NCBI GenBank assembly: GCA_963798805.1
Contig: CAWCVC010000005.1
Coordinates: forward strand, 310,001 to 374,000
Direction of reading: 5' to 3'
DNA length: 64,000 nucleotides
Origin: CAVZCK01 sp963798805
Lineage (GTDB): Bacteria; Pseudomonadota; Alphaproteobacteria; Rhizobiales; Rhodomicrobiaceae
The number at the start of each line of letters is the position of its first letter. Position 1 is the stretch's first letter. The notes under the pieces were generated by a model, which saw only the letters and a program-made list of their open reading frames with translations, had not been told where the DNA came from and ran no database searches. A program made the position numbers and the translations under genes. Shown in pieces: positions 18,314 through 26,531 of the stretch.

Positions 18314-18856
18314 GGAGCCGTTCCACACATGGCCGAAGGCCATATCAGCCTTGAGTTGATCATCGCAAGCTTGTTGCGTGTCCGGGAGACGCTTCTCGCC
18401 GAGTTGCGCAAGATCGAAAAGACCTTGCTCGAGGAGGCGCGCCACGACCCGGTCACGCGCATGCTCATGACAACACCAGGCGTCGGGGCTATCGTTGCGC
18501 TGACTTTTCGCAGCGCCGTCGACGATCCCGCCCGGTTCTCCAATGTGAAGTCCATCGGTCCCTGGCTCGGTTTGACACCGCGTCGATATCAATCCGGGCA
18601 GATCGATCGGGTTGGTCATATCACCAAGGCCGGCGATGCCAGCACGCGAGCGCTTCTCTATGAAGCGGCAACCACGCTGCTGAGCCGTACGACGCGGTGG
18701 TCTTCGATCAAAGCCTGGGGCGTGCGCATGGCTGCGCGCAACGGGATCAAGAAGGCGCGTGTCGCTGTGGCGCGAAAGTTGGCTGTGATTCTGCTCGGCA
18801 TGTGGAAATCGAACACGCCGTTCCGCTGGTCCGCGCCAGCACCGGCGGCATAAATC

Positions 18857-19180
18857 GGCAGGGAGGCTCGCTCAGGTTCACCGAGAGGATGGCCGCCACC
18901 CTCCGTCGCACCATCGCCCGCCAGCTTTGATGAGCGAGCGATGGTGGCTCCGAGAGGATGGCTTTGAGCTCCATTGCTGATTACTGCGGGTGGCCGACAC
19001 CAGCAGCGTTGTCCCGGGCAGGGACGAAGGTTGAACGAGGCCGTACTTTCCGGAGTGGCTCGATCACGTGGTAAAGATTTGTCCCGTTCTACCCTCCTTA
19101 GACCGCATCATGTGATGGCATCGCCGATCACGGACAGAAGCCTGGTCCTGCTCGTCGACAAGCGCTGTTGACATCTTCCG
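18857..19180 (+). ncRNA. candidate guide RNA region of element A
   Basis: A 324-bp non-coding 3' end of element A before its right subterminal repeat. It contains repeated words (GAGAGGATGGC at 18889 and 18953 regions; CGAGCGATGG/CCATCGCCCG) able to form stems. By analogy with IS1111-type elements it would encode the guide RNA. No direct target match was found by eye. Confidence 0.3.
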
Positions 19181-19192
19181 CCCGATCACAGA

Positions 19193-19326
19193 AGTGGAAG
19201 ATGATCGGCGTGCTTGCTCACCACTACGTCGGCGACCATCGCCTCCGTGGGCAGCCCGCCCTCGATCAGCCGGGCGGGAGCCGGCGCTTGTATGATGCCG
19301 GCGACGTCGTCCACGCGATAATCATA
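19193..19326 (-). pseudogene. IS66 transposase copy b, upstream fragment
   Basis: Minus-strand translation gives IIQAPAPARLIEGGLPTEAM and VADVVVSKHADHLPL, the segment between the zinc-finger region and the catalytic domain of IS66 TnpC, which reads HxPLYRQ in intact relatives. The continuation YRQSQ is at 16341 and below. Upstream of about 19326 the similarity stops. Confidence 0.8.
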
Positions 19327-19331
19327 AGCGG

Positions 19332-19347
19332 TGTAATTATAATTACA
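19332..19347. promoter_or_regulatory. 16-bp perfect AT palindrome
   Basis: TGTAATTATAATTACA is perfectly self-complementary, AT-rich in GC-rich surroundings, and 25 nt upstream of the first gene of the recombinase module at the edge of the broken IS66. It may be an operator for the HTH protein encoded next or part of the recombination site. Confidence 0.45.
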
Positions 19348-19372
19348 ATTTTGATCAACGATTGGTGTTGAC

Positions 19373-19840
19373 GTGCCCTCAAGCCGCGATGATAAGCGCT
19401 CCAAGACCAACGCACTCACTGAAGACGGCACGCTGAATCCGACGCCGGAGAAGGTCCGCGATCCGAAGTTTCAGGAAGGCGATTTCTTCGATCCGCGCGA
19501 TGTCGTGCAGGTGAAGTACGAGATGCTGCGCCGCGTCTCCGTCGAGAAGGCGTCGGTGACGGATGTGTCCGATGAATACGGCGTCTCGCGGCCGACCTAT
19601 TACCAGGCCAAGGCGGATTTCGAGGAAGGGGGCATTGCGGGGCTTGTGCCCAAGAAGCGAGGCCCCCACGGCCCACACAAGATTCAGGGCGAGGTCTTGG
19701 CGCTCCTCAGGGCGCAGATTTCTCCCGGCAAACCGATACGCGCGCGCGAGCTGGCGCAGCTGGTCCAGAAGGAACTCGGCCTTGATGTTCATCCAAGAAC
19801 GATCGAGCGGGCGGTCGGTGCAAAAAAAACTGCGCGATGA
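19373..19840 (+). CDS. helix-turn-helix protein of serine-recombinase module
   Basis: A 155-residue protein with a GTG start. Residues about 48-85 (VEKASVTDVSDEYGVSRPTY) form a helix-turn-helix of the transposase/Mor-like type, followed by GGIAGLVPKKRGPHGPHKI, the usual linker in IS-type HTH_29-like domains, and a second small helical domain (IRARELAQLVQKELGLDVHP). The rest is charged and without membrane segments. It overlaps the next gene by ATGA. Probable DNA-binding accessory or regulator of the module; not a transposase, because it has no catalytic domain. No strong ribosome site was seen. Confidence 0.8.
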   Translation: MPSSRDDKRSKTNALTEDGTLNPTPEKVRDPKFQEGDFFDPRDVVQVKYEMLRRVSVEKASVTDVSDEYGVSRPTYYQAKADFEEGGIAGLVPKKRGPHGPHKIQGEVLALLRAQISPGKPIRARELAQLVQKELGLDVHPRTIERAVGAKKTAR

Positions 19841-20130
19841 CCGGGATCGCGGCCAGTCTGACCGCAATCCCGGTTGCCATCGTCGCCCAATACGAGAGGC
19901 TGCGCTCGGCCATGCTTGGCGAAGCGCTACCCCCAGATGCCCGGAGCGGGCTGAGCGTTTTTCTCCGCCGCGGCATGTGGAGCTGGGTCCGCATGCTGGC
20001 CGTTGAACCCGCCCAATTGGAGCCGATCCCAGCCCGATCCTCGATGGCGGCGGAGTGCATCGAGCGTCGGGCCGTCATTGGCCTGCTCGCAGGAATGGCA
20101 ATGGCGATCAACGACCGGAGACCACCATGA
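19837..20130 (+). CDS. small protein of unknown function in recombinase module
   Basis: A 97-residue protein (MTGIAASLTAIPVAIVAQYE). It begins inside the stop of the HTH gene and its own stop overlaps the recombinase start (ATGA at both junctions), so it is translationally coupled on both sides. It has a moderately hydrophobic N-terminus, a central GMWSWVRMLAVEP segment and many charged residues; no domain is recognised. The fixed position between the HTH and recombinase genes argues that it is real and works with them, perhaps as a cofactor of recombination. Function unknown. Confidence 0.7.
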   Translation: MTGIAASLTAIPVAIVAQYERLRSAMLGEALPPDARSGLSVFLRRGMWSWVRMLAVEPAQLEPIPARSSMAAECIERRAVIGLLAGMAMAINDRRPP

Positions 20131-21677
20131 ACGCCTCGCTCAAAGTTCAACCTCGCCACCTCGAACGGTGCGCCTATCTCTATATCCGGCAGTCATCGAT
20201 GCGGCAGGTCATCGAGAACGTCGAGAGCACGAAGCGGCAATATGCCCTTCGGGGCCGTGCGACCACGCTTGGCTGGCGCGACGATCAGATCATCGTCATC
20301 GACAGCGACCAGGGCGAGTCCGGTGCGTCAGCGTCATGGCGCGAAGGATTTCAGCGCCTGGTGAGCGATGTCGGCATGGGGCGCGCGGGCATCGTCATGG
20401 GGCTGGAAGTCTCACGCCTGGCCAGGAACAATGCCGACTGGCATCGGCTGCTGGAGATCTGCGCCCTCGCCGATACGCTGATCCTCGATGAGGATGGCGT
20501 GTACGAGCCGGCCAGCTTCAACGACCGGCTCCTGCTCGGCCTCAAGGGCACGATGAGCGAGGCCGAGCTTCATCTCATCAAAGCGCGCTTGCGCGGCGGA
20601 ATCCTGAACAAGGTGCGCCGCGGCGAGTATCGCTGTCCGCTGCCGACCGGATTCGCCTACAATGAGGCTGGCGAGGTGGTGTTCGACCCCGACTCGCAGG
20701 TCAGGGAGACGATCGCCTATTTTTTCGAGACATTCTTGCGGGCGGGATCTGCCTCTCAGACAGTCAAGGCCTTTCGCAAGGAGGGACTTCGCTTTCCGTC
20801 CCGTATCCGCGACCAAAAGCTGACGGTTTTTCAGCCGCTGACCATATCGACCACGATCCGAACGCTGAACAATCCACGCTATGCGGGCACCTACGTCTAT
20901 GGCCGGCGGCAATATCGGCGGGCAGTCGACGGGAAGAAGTTGTTGCGCGCCCGCGAGTGCAGTGACTGGCTCGCCTGCATCCCGAACGCCCACCCCGGCT
21001 ACATCACCTGGGAGCAGTTTCAGCAGAATCTCAAGACCCTCAAGACCAATGGCCGGGGATACGAAGTCGCACGAGCCTCGCCGCCGCGAGAAGGGACGGC
21101 CTTGCTGCAAGGGCGGGCGGTATGTGGCCGTTGCGGCCGGCATCTCCGGGTTCGATATGCCGCTCGGCGCGGTCGGCTGGAGGCTTGGTACGTCTGCGAC
21201 CGTGCACACGGCGCTCACGGTGAGCCGAACTGCCAGTCGATTGCCGATGTGCCCGTCGACGAGGCGACCGGCAAATTGATCACCGATCGGATGACGCCTG
21301 CCGCAGTCGAGCTGGCCCTGGAGATCCGAGGAGAGATCGAAGCGCGGCACGCCGAGGCCGATCGGCTCCGTCTTCGCGCCGTCGAGCGCGCTCAGATCGA
21401 AGCGGATCTCGCGCAGCGGCGATTTATGCTCGTCGATCCGAACAACCGTCTTGTCGCCGATACGCTCGAGCGCGAATGGAACGACAAGCTGCGCGCACTG
21501 GCCAAGGCGCAAGAGGAAAGAGAGCGGGGGCGGCAGGAAGACCAAGTCGCCCTCGATGATGCGATCCGCGATCGGCTTATCGCCATGACGACAGATTTTA
21601 CAACCCTTTGGCGCGTGACGAGACCTGGCCGGCCCCACGGCTCGCTTTCCCGCTCGGGCACGGTCACGCGCTACTGA
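20127..21677 (+). CDS. large serine recombinase, probably C-terminally truncated
   Basis: A 516-residue recombinase. The resolvase domain (about 12-160) has the catalytic serine S23 in YIRQSSMRQ, GLEVSRLARN and the SEAELHLIKARLRGG helix. The Recombinase domain (about 175-300) ends in YAGTYVYGRRQYRR. A Cys4 zinc ribbon begins CGRCGRHLR and closes with CDRAH and NCQ (about 335-375), followed by a coiled coil (about 400-490). After DFTTLW the sequence changes to RVTRPGRPHGSLSRSGTVTR and stops, short of the roughly 650-700 residues I expect for relatives; so the end is likely rearranged. Such enzymes catalyse integration and excision between att sites. Confidence 0.85.
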   Translation: MNASLKVQPRHLERCAYLYIRQSSMRQVIENVESTKRQYALRGRATTLGWRDDQIIVIDSDQGESGASASWREGFQRLVSDVGMGRAGIVMGLEVSRLARNNADWHRLLEICALADTLILDEDGVYEPASFNDRLLLGLKGTMSEAELHLIKARLRGGILNKVRRGEYRCPLPTGFAYNEAGEVVFDPDSQVRETIAYFFETFLRAGSASQTVKAFRKEGLRFPSRIRDQKLTVFQPLTISTTIRTLNNPRYAGTYVYGRRQYRRAVDGKKLLRARECSDWLACIPNAHPGYITWEQFQQNLKTLKTNGRGYEVARASPPREGTALLQGRAVCGRCGRHLRVRYAARRGRLEAWYVCDRAHGAHGEPNCQSIADVPVDEATGKLITDRMTPAAVELALEIRGEIEARHAEADRLRLRAVERAQIEADLAQRRFMLVDPNNRLVADTLEREWNDKLRALAKAQEERERGRQEDQVALDDAIRDRLIAMTTDFTTLWRVTRPGRPHGSLSRSGTVTRY

Positions 21678-22525
21678 GTAGTCTCCCCGCTCGCTCTGGA
21701 GAGAGTTGGGTGAGGGGTTACGCCCTATCGCTGATGCTCTCTCACTCCGACTAACGCGCAGGATTTCGCCGCTGAGATCGTAGATAGCCTCACCGGCCAT
21801 CGCCTCATCAGGTCCGCCATGATCGAGTCCGTCACCACGCTGCTGGCCGACATTCAGCAGCAGAAGCTCCCCGACAGCGTGCGGGCTGGTCCGCTCATCG
21901 CCGTCGGTTTCTCGCTCGCCTTGCGCTGCACGATACGTATGACGTGAATGAGACCGCGGCGTCTTTCGGCATCGCGCTCGGCAATGGCGTATTGAGATCG
22001 GTTGAAGCGGCCCTGATCGCTCCGATTTCGCCATCGTCTATCAGTTCCGGCTATTCGATATTCCGCCATCAGCAGCGAGTCATGCGTGCCGGTGTCAAGC
22101 CGTGCATAGCCGCGTCCCATCTGTTCAACATAGAGATTGCCCCCCGCGAAGAGGCGCTGTTGACATCGGTGATTTCCAACTCTCCCGCCCGATGATGAAC
22201 GCTTGCGCAAGCCTCGGGGCCGGGTTGAGTCGCGTAGCGTAGCGAATACTACGAGTCATTGCACGATAAGACTGCGCGTGATTATCAAAAGACAACGTTT
22301 GGTTTTGCTACAACGGTTGCCTAAATACACAACCATCGATTGCATCAATATTATGCATTATTTGACAGCGTTATGGAGACAACGCGAAATTCTTGGAAAC
22401 AACCACCTCCCTTGTTGCTAACAGGAGTTGGTTCATCTAATCTCCGATCCATTGATCGGAGATACGATCCTGACGTAACAGTCACGACATTTCTCTGAAA
22501 AAACCGACAAAGGTTTCAAGTTGAT
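21678..22525. other. remnant and intergenic DNA between recombinase and glycosyltransferase
   Basis: No convincing gene. The first 45 bp contain GGAGAGAGTTGGGTGAGGGG, similar to the mosaic intergenic repeats of rhizobia. Around 22159-22195 GCGCTGTTGACATC and CCCGCCCGAT resemble the right end of IS110 element A (19164-19187), so an IS110-type end may be left here. From about 22200 the DNA is AT-rich and is probably the promoter region of the glycosyltransferase. Confidence 0.5.
22440..22463. promoter_or_regulatory. 10-bp inverted repeat upstream of glycosyltransferase
   Basis: ATCTCCGATC and GATCGGAGAT are perfect arms with a CATT loop, 62 nt before the start codon. There is no T-run, so an operator or a leader hairpin is likelier than a terminator. 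Confidence 0.45.
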
Positions 22526-23596
22526 ATGCGATCACCCCGCATTTCGGTCATTATGCCGGTCAGAAATTGCGAGCGGTTCATATTCGAGTCTATAAGAAGC
22601 GTTCTCTCCCAGACCTTCACCGATTTCGAGCTGCTGGTTGTTGACGATGGCTCATCTGATACAACTATATCGATTATTTCTCAGTTTCAGTCTGATGCGC
22701 GGCTCAAGGTTCTGCGAAATGCTGGTGCTGGGCTAGTTGACGCGCTCAATCATGGCGTTGCGAGCGCATCGGGCGAACTGATCGCACGAATGGACGCCGA
22801 TGATGTGTGCTTGCCCGATCGGCTTCGGCGTCAATATGTATGTCTGTCCGACCATCCGGCTGTTGCCGCTGTCGGAACTCAGCTTCAATTCATAGACGAG
22901 CACGGCGCGCCGACGGCGGAAAAGATGTCTCTCCCAGAGAGTCCGGAGGCCATCGCTAGGATGCTCCTCAGAGGGTGCTGCTTGAGACATCCGACCGTTG
23001 TGATGAGGAAAGCGGCCCTCCAGGAGATCGGCGGCTATCGCAATCACCTCGTCTATGCCGAGGATTACGATCTTTGGCTGCGTATGTCGGAGCGCTATTC
23101 GCTGGCCAATCTGCCGGATGCACTTGTGCTTTACCGCGTCCATGCCGCGCAGATTTCCGAACTGAAGGAGTGGTCGCAGCGATTGTCTCGCAATCTTGCA
23201 TTACTGGCCGCGATTGAGCGGCGACAAGGGCGGGAAGATCCGATCGGACGTTATTTCTGTTTCGAGAAAGGCGCGCCCCGTCAGAGATGCCGGGGCCTCG
23301 GCTGCCCGAATTGTGTTTGCGAGAGCGTCCGCGCCTTCGATCATGCCGAGTGCGTCCTATTCGAGCCCGAGGCTCTCCTTTCACGCGATGATATGAGGGA
23401 TACGCTGCGTTACCTATCGCGGCATCCCATGGGGGACGGGCAGAAGTCCAGGCAGCGAGTTTTGGTGGCCCTTTGCCGGCATGCAGCCCGGAGACGCACC
23501 CCAATAGAGTTCATAAAGACACTTGCGTTGTCATTGCGCATCCATCCTGGACGGACCCTGCGATGGCTCGTTATGGCAAATAATGAGGGCCATTGA
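22526..23596 (+). CDS. GT2 family glycosyltransferase
   Basis: A 356-residue GT-A fold transferase. The start MRSPRISVIMPVRNCERFI has the family N-terminus, LLVVDDGSSDTT binds the nucleotide sugar, ELIARMDADDVCLPDRL holds the DxD metal motif (about residues 90-92), and YAEDYDLWLRMSERY provides the ED motif of the acceptor/catalytic region. A Cys-containing segment (CRGLGCPNCVCE, about 260) is unusual for the family. No transmembrane segment. It would add a sugar to a polysaccharide or cell-surface acceptor. It stands at the left edge of a former glycosyltransferase locus; the IS1182 element is inserted 4 bp after its stop codon. GC content is lower than in its left neighbours. Confidence 0.9.
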   Translation: MRSPRISVIMPVRNCERFIFESIRSVLSQTFTDFELLVVDDGSSDTTISIISQFQSDARLKVLRNAGAGLVDALNHGVASASGELIARMDADDVCLPDRLRRQYVCLSDHPAVAAVGTQLQFIDEHGAPTAEKMSLPESPEAIARMLLRGCCLRHPTVVMRKAALQEIGGYRNHLVYAEDYDLWLRMSERYSLANLPDALVLYRVHAAQISELKEWSQRLSRNLALLAAIERRQGREDPIGRYFCFEKGAPRQRCRGLGCPNCVCESVRAFDHAECVLFEPEALLSRDDMRDTLRYLSRHPMGDGQKSRQRVLVALCRHAARRRTPIEFIKTLALSLRIHPGRTLRWLVMANNEGH

Positions 23597-23753
23597 TCCC
23601 TAGCAGTCTGTCGGACTGACGTTTGTCTTTTCATCAGTCCGACGGCAATGACGCTGCGCATCAAGCAGCTTTCAGGGCAAACATCCGTTTCACGTTCCAT
23701 GAAGTTGCCCCGGTTTCGTGGACATCCGAACATTTGCGTTTCAGGAGTTCACG

Positions 23754-24068
23754 ATGCCAAAGACACAGCCGCCTTACCCGCCGGAATTCCGGCAACGAAT
23801 GATCGAGCTGGTCCGATCCGGACGAACGCCGAATGAGCTTGCCAAGGAATTTGACCCATCGGCTCAGGCGATCCGCAATTGGGTTGCGCAGGCTGACCGC
23901 GACGAAGGTCGGCGCGAGGATGGCCTGACGACGGCCGAGCGCGAGGAGTTGAACCGGCTGCGCCGGGAGAACAAGCAGCTCAAGCTGGAGCGCGAAATCC
24001 TCTCAAAAGCCGCGGCCTGGTTTGCTCGGGAGACCGATGTGATCCCACCGAAGGGTTCCAATTCATGA
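23754..24068 (+). CDS. IS3 orfA, copy 2
   Basis: A 104-residue HTH/coiled-coil protein identical in sequence to the copy-1 product (starts MPKTQPPYPPEFRQRM). TCAGGAG lies before the ATG. It overlaps orfB by 4 nt. Confidence 0.92.
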   Translation: MPKTQPPYPPEFRQRMIELVRSGRTPNELAKEFDPSAQAIRNWVAQADRDEGRREDGLTTAEREELNRLRRENKQLKLEREILSKAAAWFARETDVIPPKGSNS

Positions 24069-25084
24069 GCGCGAACCGGGCCGTTTATCCGATCACTGCC
24101 ATGAGCCGTCTGCTGGGTGTCTCCGCCAGCGGCTTTTACGCTTCGACCAAGCGTCCGCCATCCAGGCGTCGCCAGGCCGATGCGGCTCTGACCGCCAGGA
24201 TCCGCACGGCGCATGCTGGCTCGCAGGGCACGTATGGCGTCCCGCGCATTCAGGCCGAACTCGCCGAACAGGGGATATGCGTTGGCCGCAAGCGCGTGGC
24301 CCGCTTGATGCGCGCAGCGGCGCTCGCCGGCGTCAGCCGTCGTCGCTTCGTGACGACGACTGTGAAGGGCGGCGGCCGTCAGGCGCCCGATCTGGTTGAC
24401 CGCAACTTCACGGCAGACCGGCCTAACGTATTGTGGGTGGCCGATATTACATATTGTCCGACCTGGTCGGGGTTCCTCTATCTCGCCGTCGTTCTCGATG
24501 CCTTCAGCCGACGGATCGTCGGCCAAGTGAGCGCTTGTCGCTCACGATAAACGTTCGCTCCGATGGCAGCCAGCTTGCACGCCAAGATCGTGTTGGATGC
24601 GCTCGATATGGCGCTATGGCGGCGGCGTCCGATCGGCGTGATCCACCACTCCGATCAAGGCTCTCAGTACACGTCTCTTGCTTTCGGCAAGCGCTGCCGG
24701 GAAGCGGGCGTCCGTCCATCGATGGGCTCAGTCGGCGATGCCTATGACAATGCGATGGCGGAAAGCTTCTTCGCCACCCTCGAATGTGAGTTGCTCGACC
24801 GGCGGCGGTTCAAGACCCACGCCGAGGCGCGCATCGCCATCTTCGAGTTCATCGAAGGCTTTTACAATCCGCGCCGGCGCCATTCCTCGCTCGGCTATCT
24901 CTCGCCGGCGGCGTTCGAGACAAGAGCTCTCGATCCCGGCGCACACGAGCCTGCCGTCGTGCTCGCGTCCGTCAAGGACGGCCTGGAAACGCCGGGCCAA
25001 GCCGCATCGTCGGCCTGCCGGCCATCCGTGACCGCCGCTTCTCCCGACAGCCGTCAGAATCTGCAGGCCGGGATGAAAAGATGA
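24065..25084 (+). pseudogene. IS3 orfB with in-frame stop, copy 2
   Basis: As in copy 1: the frame is broken by TAA at 24548-24550, then reopens without a frame change at the ATG at 24563. The palindrome GTGAGCG-CTTGT-CGCTCAC lies at 24527-24545 just before the stop. Both catalytic halves are otherwise intact (WVADITYC; HHSDQGSQ; AESFFATLE), so only read-through or assembly of two fragments could give activity. Confidence 0.85.
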
Positions 25085-26531
25085 TCCAGGCCGAACAAAA
25101 AGATGCGACCGAAAAGGAGGACAAAATGCCGTCAAACCGAATACGCTGATGCCAAGCCCTCAACTCTCTACGAAACCGGGGCAAGTCCAAAATCCGAGCA
25201 CCGATTTGATGATGCCGAACACCGGCTCGGGTGTGTGTTTGCGCAGGGCGTAGAGCTTTTTGCCTTCAGGCGTCCGCAGACGGTAGGCCATGGCCTCGAC
25301 GGGCGTTGGATTTTCTGGCGCGGGTGGTGCATCGGCGAAGCGCTCACCGAGGGATCGATGATGGGCATCCCGGGCCAAAGCGAGCAGCGGCTCCAGCCCC
25401 GCCGCCACACAGGCCTTCACATTGGCCGCGCTGAAATAGCCGTTGTCGCCGAGCATGATGTCGGCCTTGCCCAGATTTTCGGGCAAGGCGTTGATTTTCG
25501 CCAGCATCGGCTCAAGCTGCTGCTTGTCATTGGGCGCCTGAACCACGTCGGTGGCGACGACCAGCAGACTGCCTTCGGCGACCACGGCCTGAGCATTGTA
25601 GCATTGCTCGAAACCGCCGCCGGAAATCGGCATGATGCGGGACTCTTCATCCGTCAGATTGATCTGATCGGTTGGTCGCGGCCCTTCCGCCGGCGGCTCG
25701 AGCGGCTTGCCGCCGGGCTTTTTGTCTGTGGCCTTCACTTTGGCCTCGCGCGCTGCAAGCTTGGCCTGATGTTCGGCCTGCTCCCGCTCGAAACGCTCCT
25801 TGGCGCGCGCCTCGATCTTGGCACGGGCCCCGCTGAGCTTTTGCAGCCGCTCCTCGCGCCGGGCAAGTTCATCGGGGATCGACAAGCCGTCGGGAATGGC
25901 CGACTGATCCGCCGCCTCGGCCTTGGCCAGCAACTCGGCCACTTCGGCCTTCAATTGCGCCTCGATCCTGCCAGCATGCTCGTAGGAAAGCGCGCTGTGC
26001 TTGCTGGCGTTGGCATGGATTTTCGTGCCGTCAAGCGCCACCGTCCCCATCCTCAGTAGGCCCATCTCGCGCGCCAGCAGCAGAATCTGCACGAACAGCC
26101 CCTCGATCTGCTTCAGAAAACGCCGGCGAAAGGTGGCGATGGTGTCATGATCAGGGTGATCGTTGGCAGCGATGAAGCGGAACGCCACCGAGTCATAGGT
26201 CGCCCGCTCCAGCTTGCGGCTGGAAAACACACCCGTGGCGTAGCCGTAAACCAGAATACCCAGCAAAAGCCGCGGGTGGTAACTCGCCGAACCCGAGCCA
26301 CGATAAACGCCGCTCATGGCCGAGACGTCCAGGCTGTCGATCAACTCGACAATAAAACGAGCCAGGTGCTTCTCCGGAAGCCAGTCGTCCACCGAGGGCG
26401 GCAACAGAAAACCGGTCTGGCGATCAATCAGGCGGAAGTTGCTCATCAGCGCCGGCTCCCAAGGCAATGGAGAATCAATCACGATACCCTACCTCGCAAC
26501 AGACGCCGCCGTTAAGCCCGACAGGCTGCTA

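Larger units (their letters stand above)
16942..18326 (+). mobile_element. IS110-family element B (IS1111 group)
   Basis: Perfect 13-bp subterminal inverted repeats GTGGAACGGCTCC (16942-16954) and GGAGCCGTTCCAC (18314-18326), the IS1111-group hallmark, bracket one transposase gene and a 260-bp 3' non-coding region. The true tips extend a few bases beyond. The element interrupts the transposase gene of element A between an ELM codon stretch and HMAEGHIS. Confidence 0.85.
16431..18853 (+). pseudogene. IS110-family transposase A, split and frameshifted
   Basis: The 5' part starts MEFFVGLDVSLETTSICVVD at 16431 and has the DEDD RuvC-like residues (GLDVS, VGLEAG, KTDRNDARG). A small deletion near 16855 shifts the frame (LRNFGLKMGQVTRRTFAG continues in the next frame) up to about 16942. 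Element B then intervenes. The 3' part (18327-18853: LLRVRETLLAELRKIEKTLL, then MTTPGVGAIVALTFRSAVDD and AGDASTRALL) is the Transposase_20 domain with its catalytic-Ser region. IS110 enzymes combine these two domains to recombine DNA directed by a structured guide RNA. This copy cannot make a full protein. Confidence 0.85.
16354..19192 (+). mobile_element. IS110-family element A, itself interrupted by element B
   Basis: It lies between two pieces of the IS66-b gene. Both junctions carry AAG (16351-16353 and 19193-19195). Subterminal inverted repeats TGATCGGGC (16360-16368) and GCCCGATCA (19181-19189) suggest the IS1111-like branch. The transposase begins at 16431 and its C-terminal half ends at 18853. 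A long non-coding 3' end (18857-19180) follows. A second IS110-family element sits in the middle of the gene. Confidence 0.8.
15354..19326 (-). mobile_element. second IS66-family element (copy b), split by IS110-family insertion
   Basis: The 3' terminus begins GTAAGCGGGCCAGCCACCCC at 15354, a sequence typical of IS66 ends, and lies inside the gene of IS66 copy a. The transposase runs from 15388 to 16353; the IS110-family element occupies 16354-19192; the upstream transposase codons resume at 19193 and are lost at about 19326, where the recombinase module begins. No tnpA/tnpB accessory genes remain. Confidence 0.75.
23700..25189 (+). mobile_element. IS3-family insertion sequence, copy 2
   Basis: The same 1,490-bp element as copy 1, in the opposite orientation, inserted in the IS1182 transposase gene. 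No target duplication is visible because of an adjacent deletion of roughly 60 bp. Confidence 0.95.
23661..26446 (-). pseudogene. IS1182 transposase, split with small deletion
   Basis: It starts at 26446 (MSNFRLIDRQTGFLLPPSVD). It shows the DUF772-type N-terminal domain (YHPRLLLGILVYGYATGVFS), DGTKIHANASKHS with the first Asp, a charged coiled coil (about residues 165-235), LLVVATDVVQAPNDKQQL and DIMLGDNGYFS, then VFGIIKSVLGF at 25190. IS3 copy 2 follows, and the last codons WNVKRMFALKAA and stop are at 23699-23661. Compared with the family, about 20 residues between VLGF and WN are missing, so the IS3 insertion was accompanied by a deletion. Inactive. Confidence 0.9.
23604..26528 (-). mobile_element. 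IS1182-family element interrupted by IS3 copy 2
   Basis: Inverted ends CAGTCTGTCGGACT (from 23605) and CAGCCTGTCGGGCT (minus strand from 26527). Target duplication CTAG at 23600-23603; on the right the CTAG is split by IS630 and is recovered when that element is removed (26529-26531 plus 27695). The transposase is on the minus strand. Confidence 0.88.

Noticed and set aside
20412..22034. 540-residue minus-strand frame
   Set aside because: Antisense shadow of the serine recombinase gene.
13840..25189. Composite transposon bounded by inverted IS3 copies 1 and 2
   Set aside because: Each copy sits inside a different host IS with its own insertion history (IS66 with AAC duplication; IS1182), so the two did not move as one unit.
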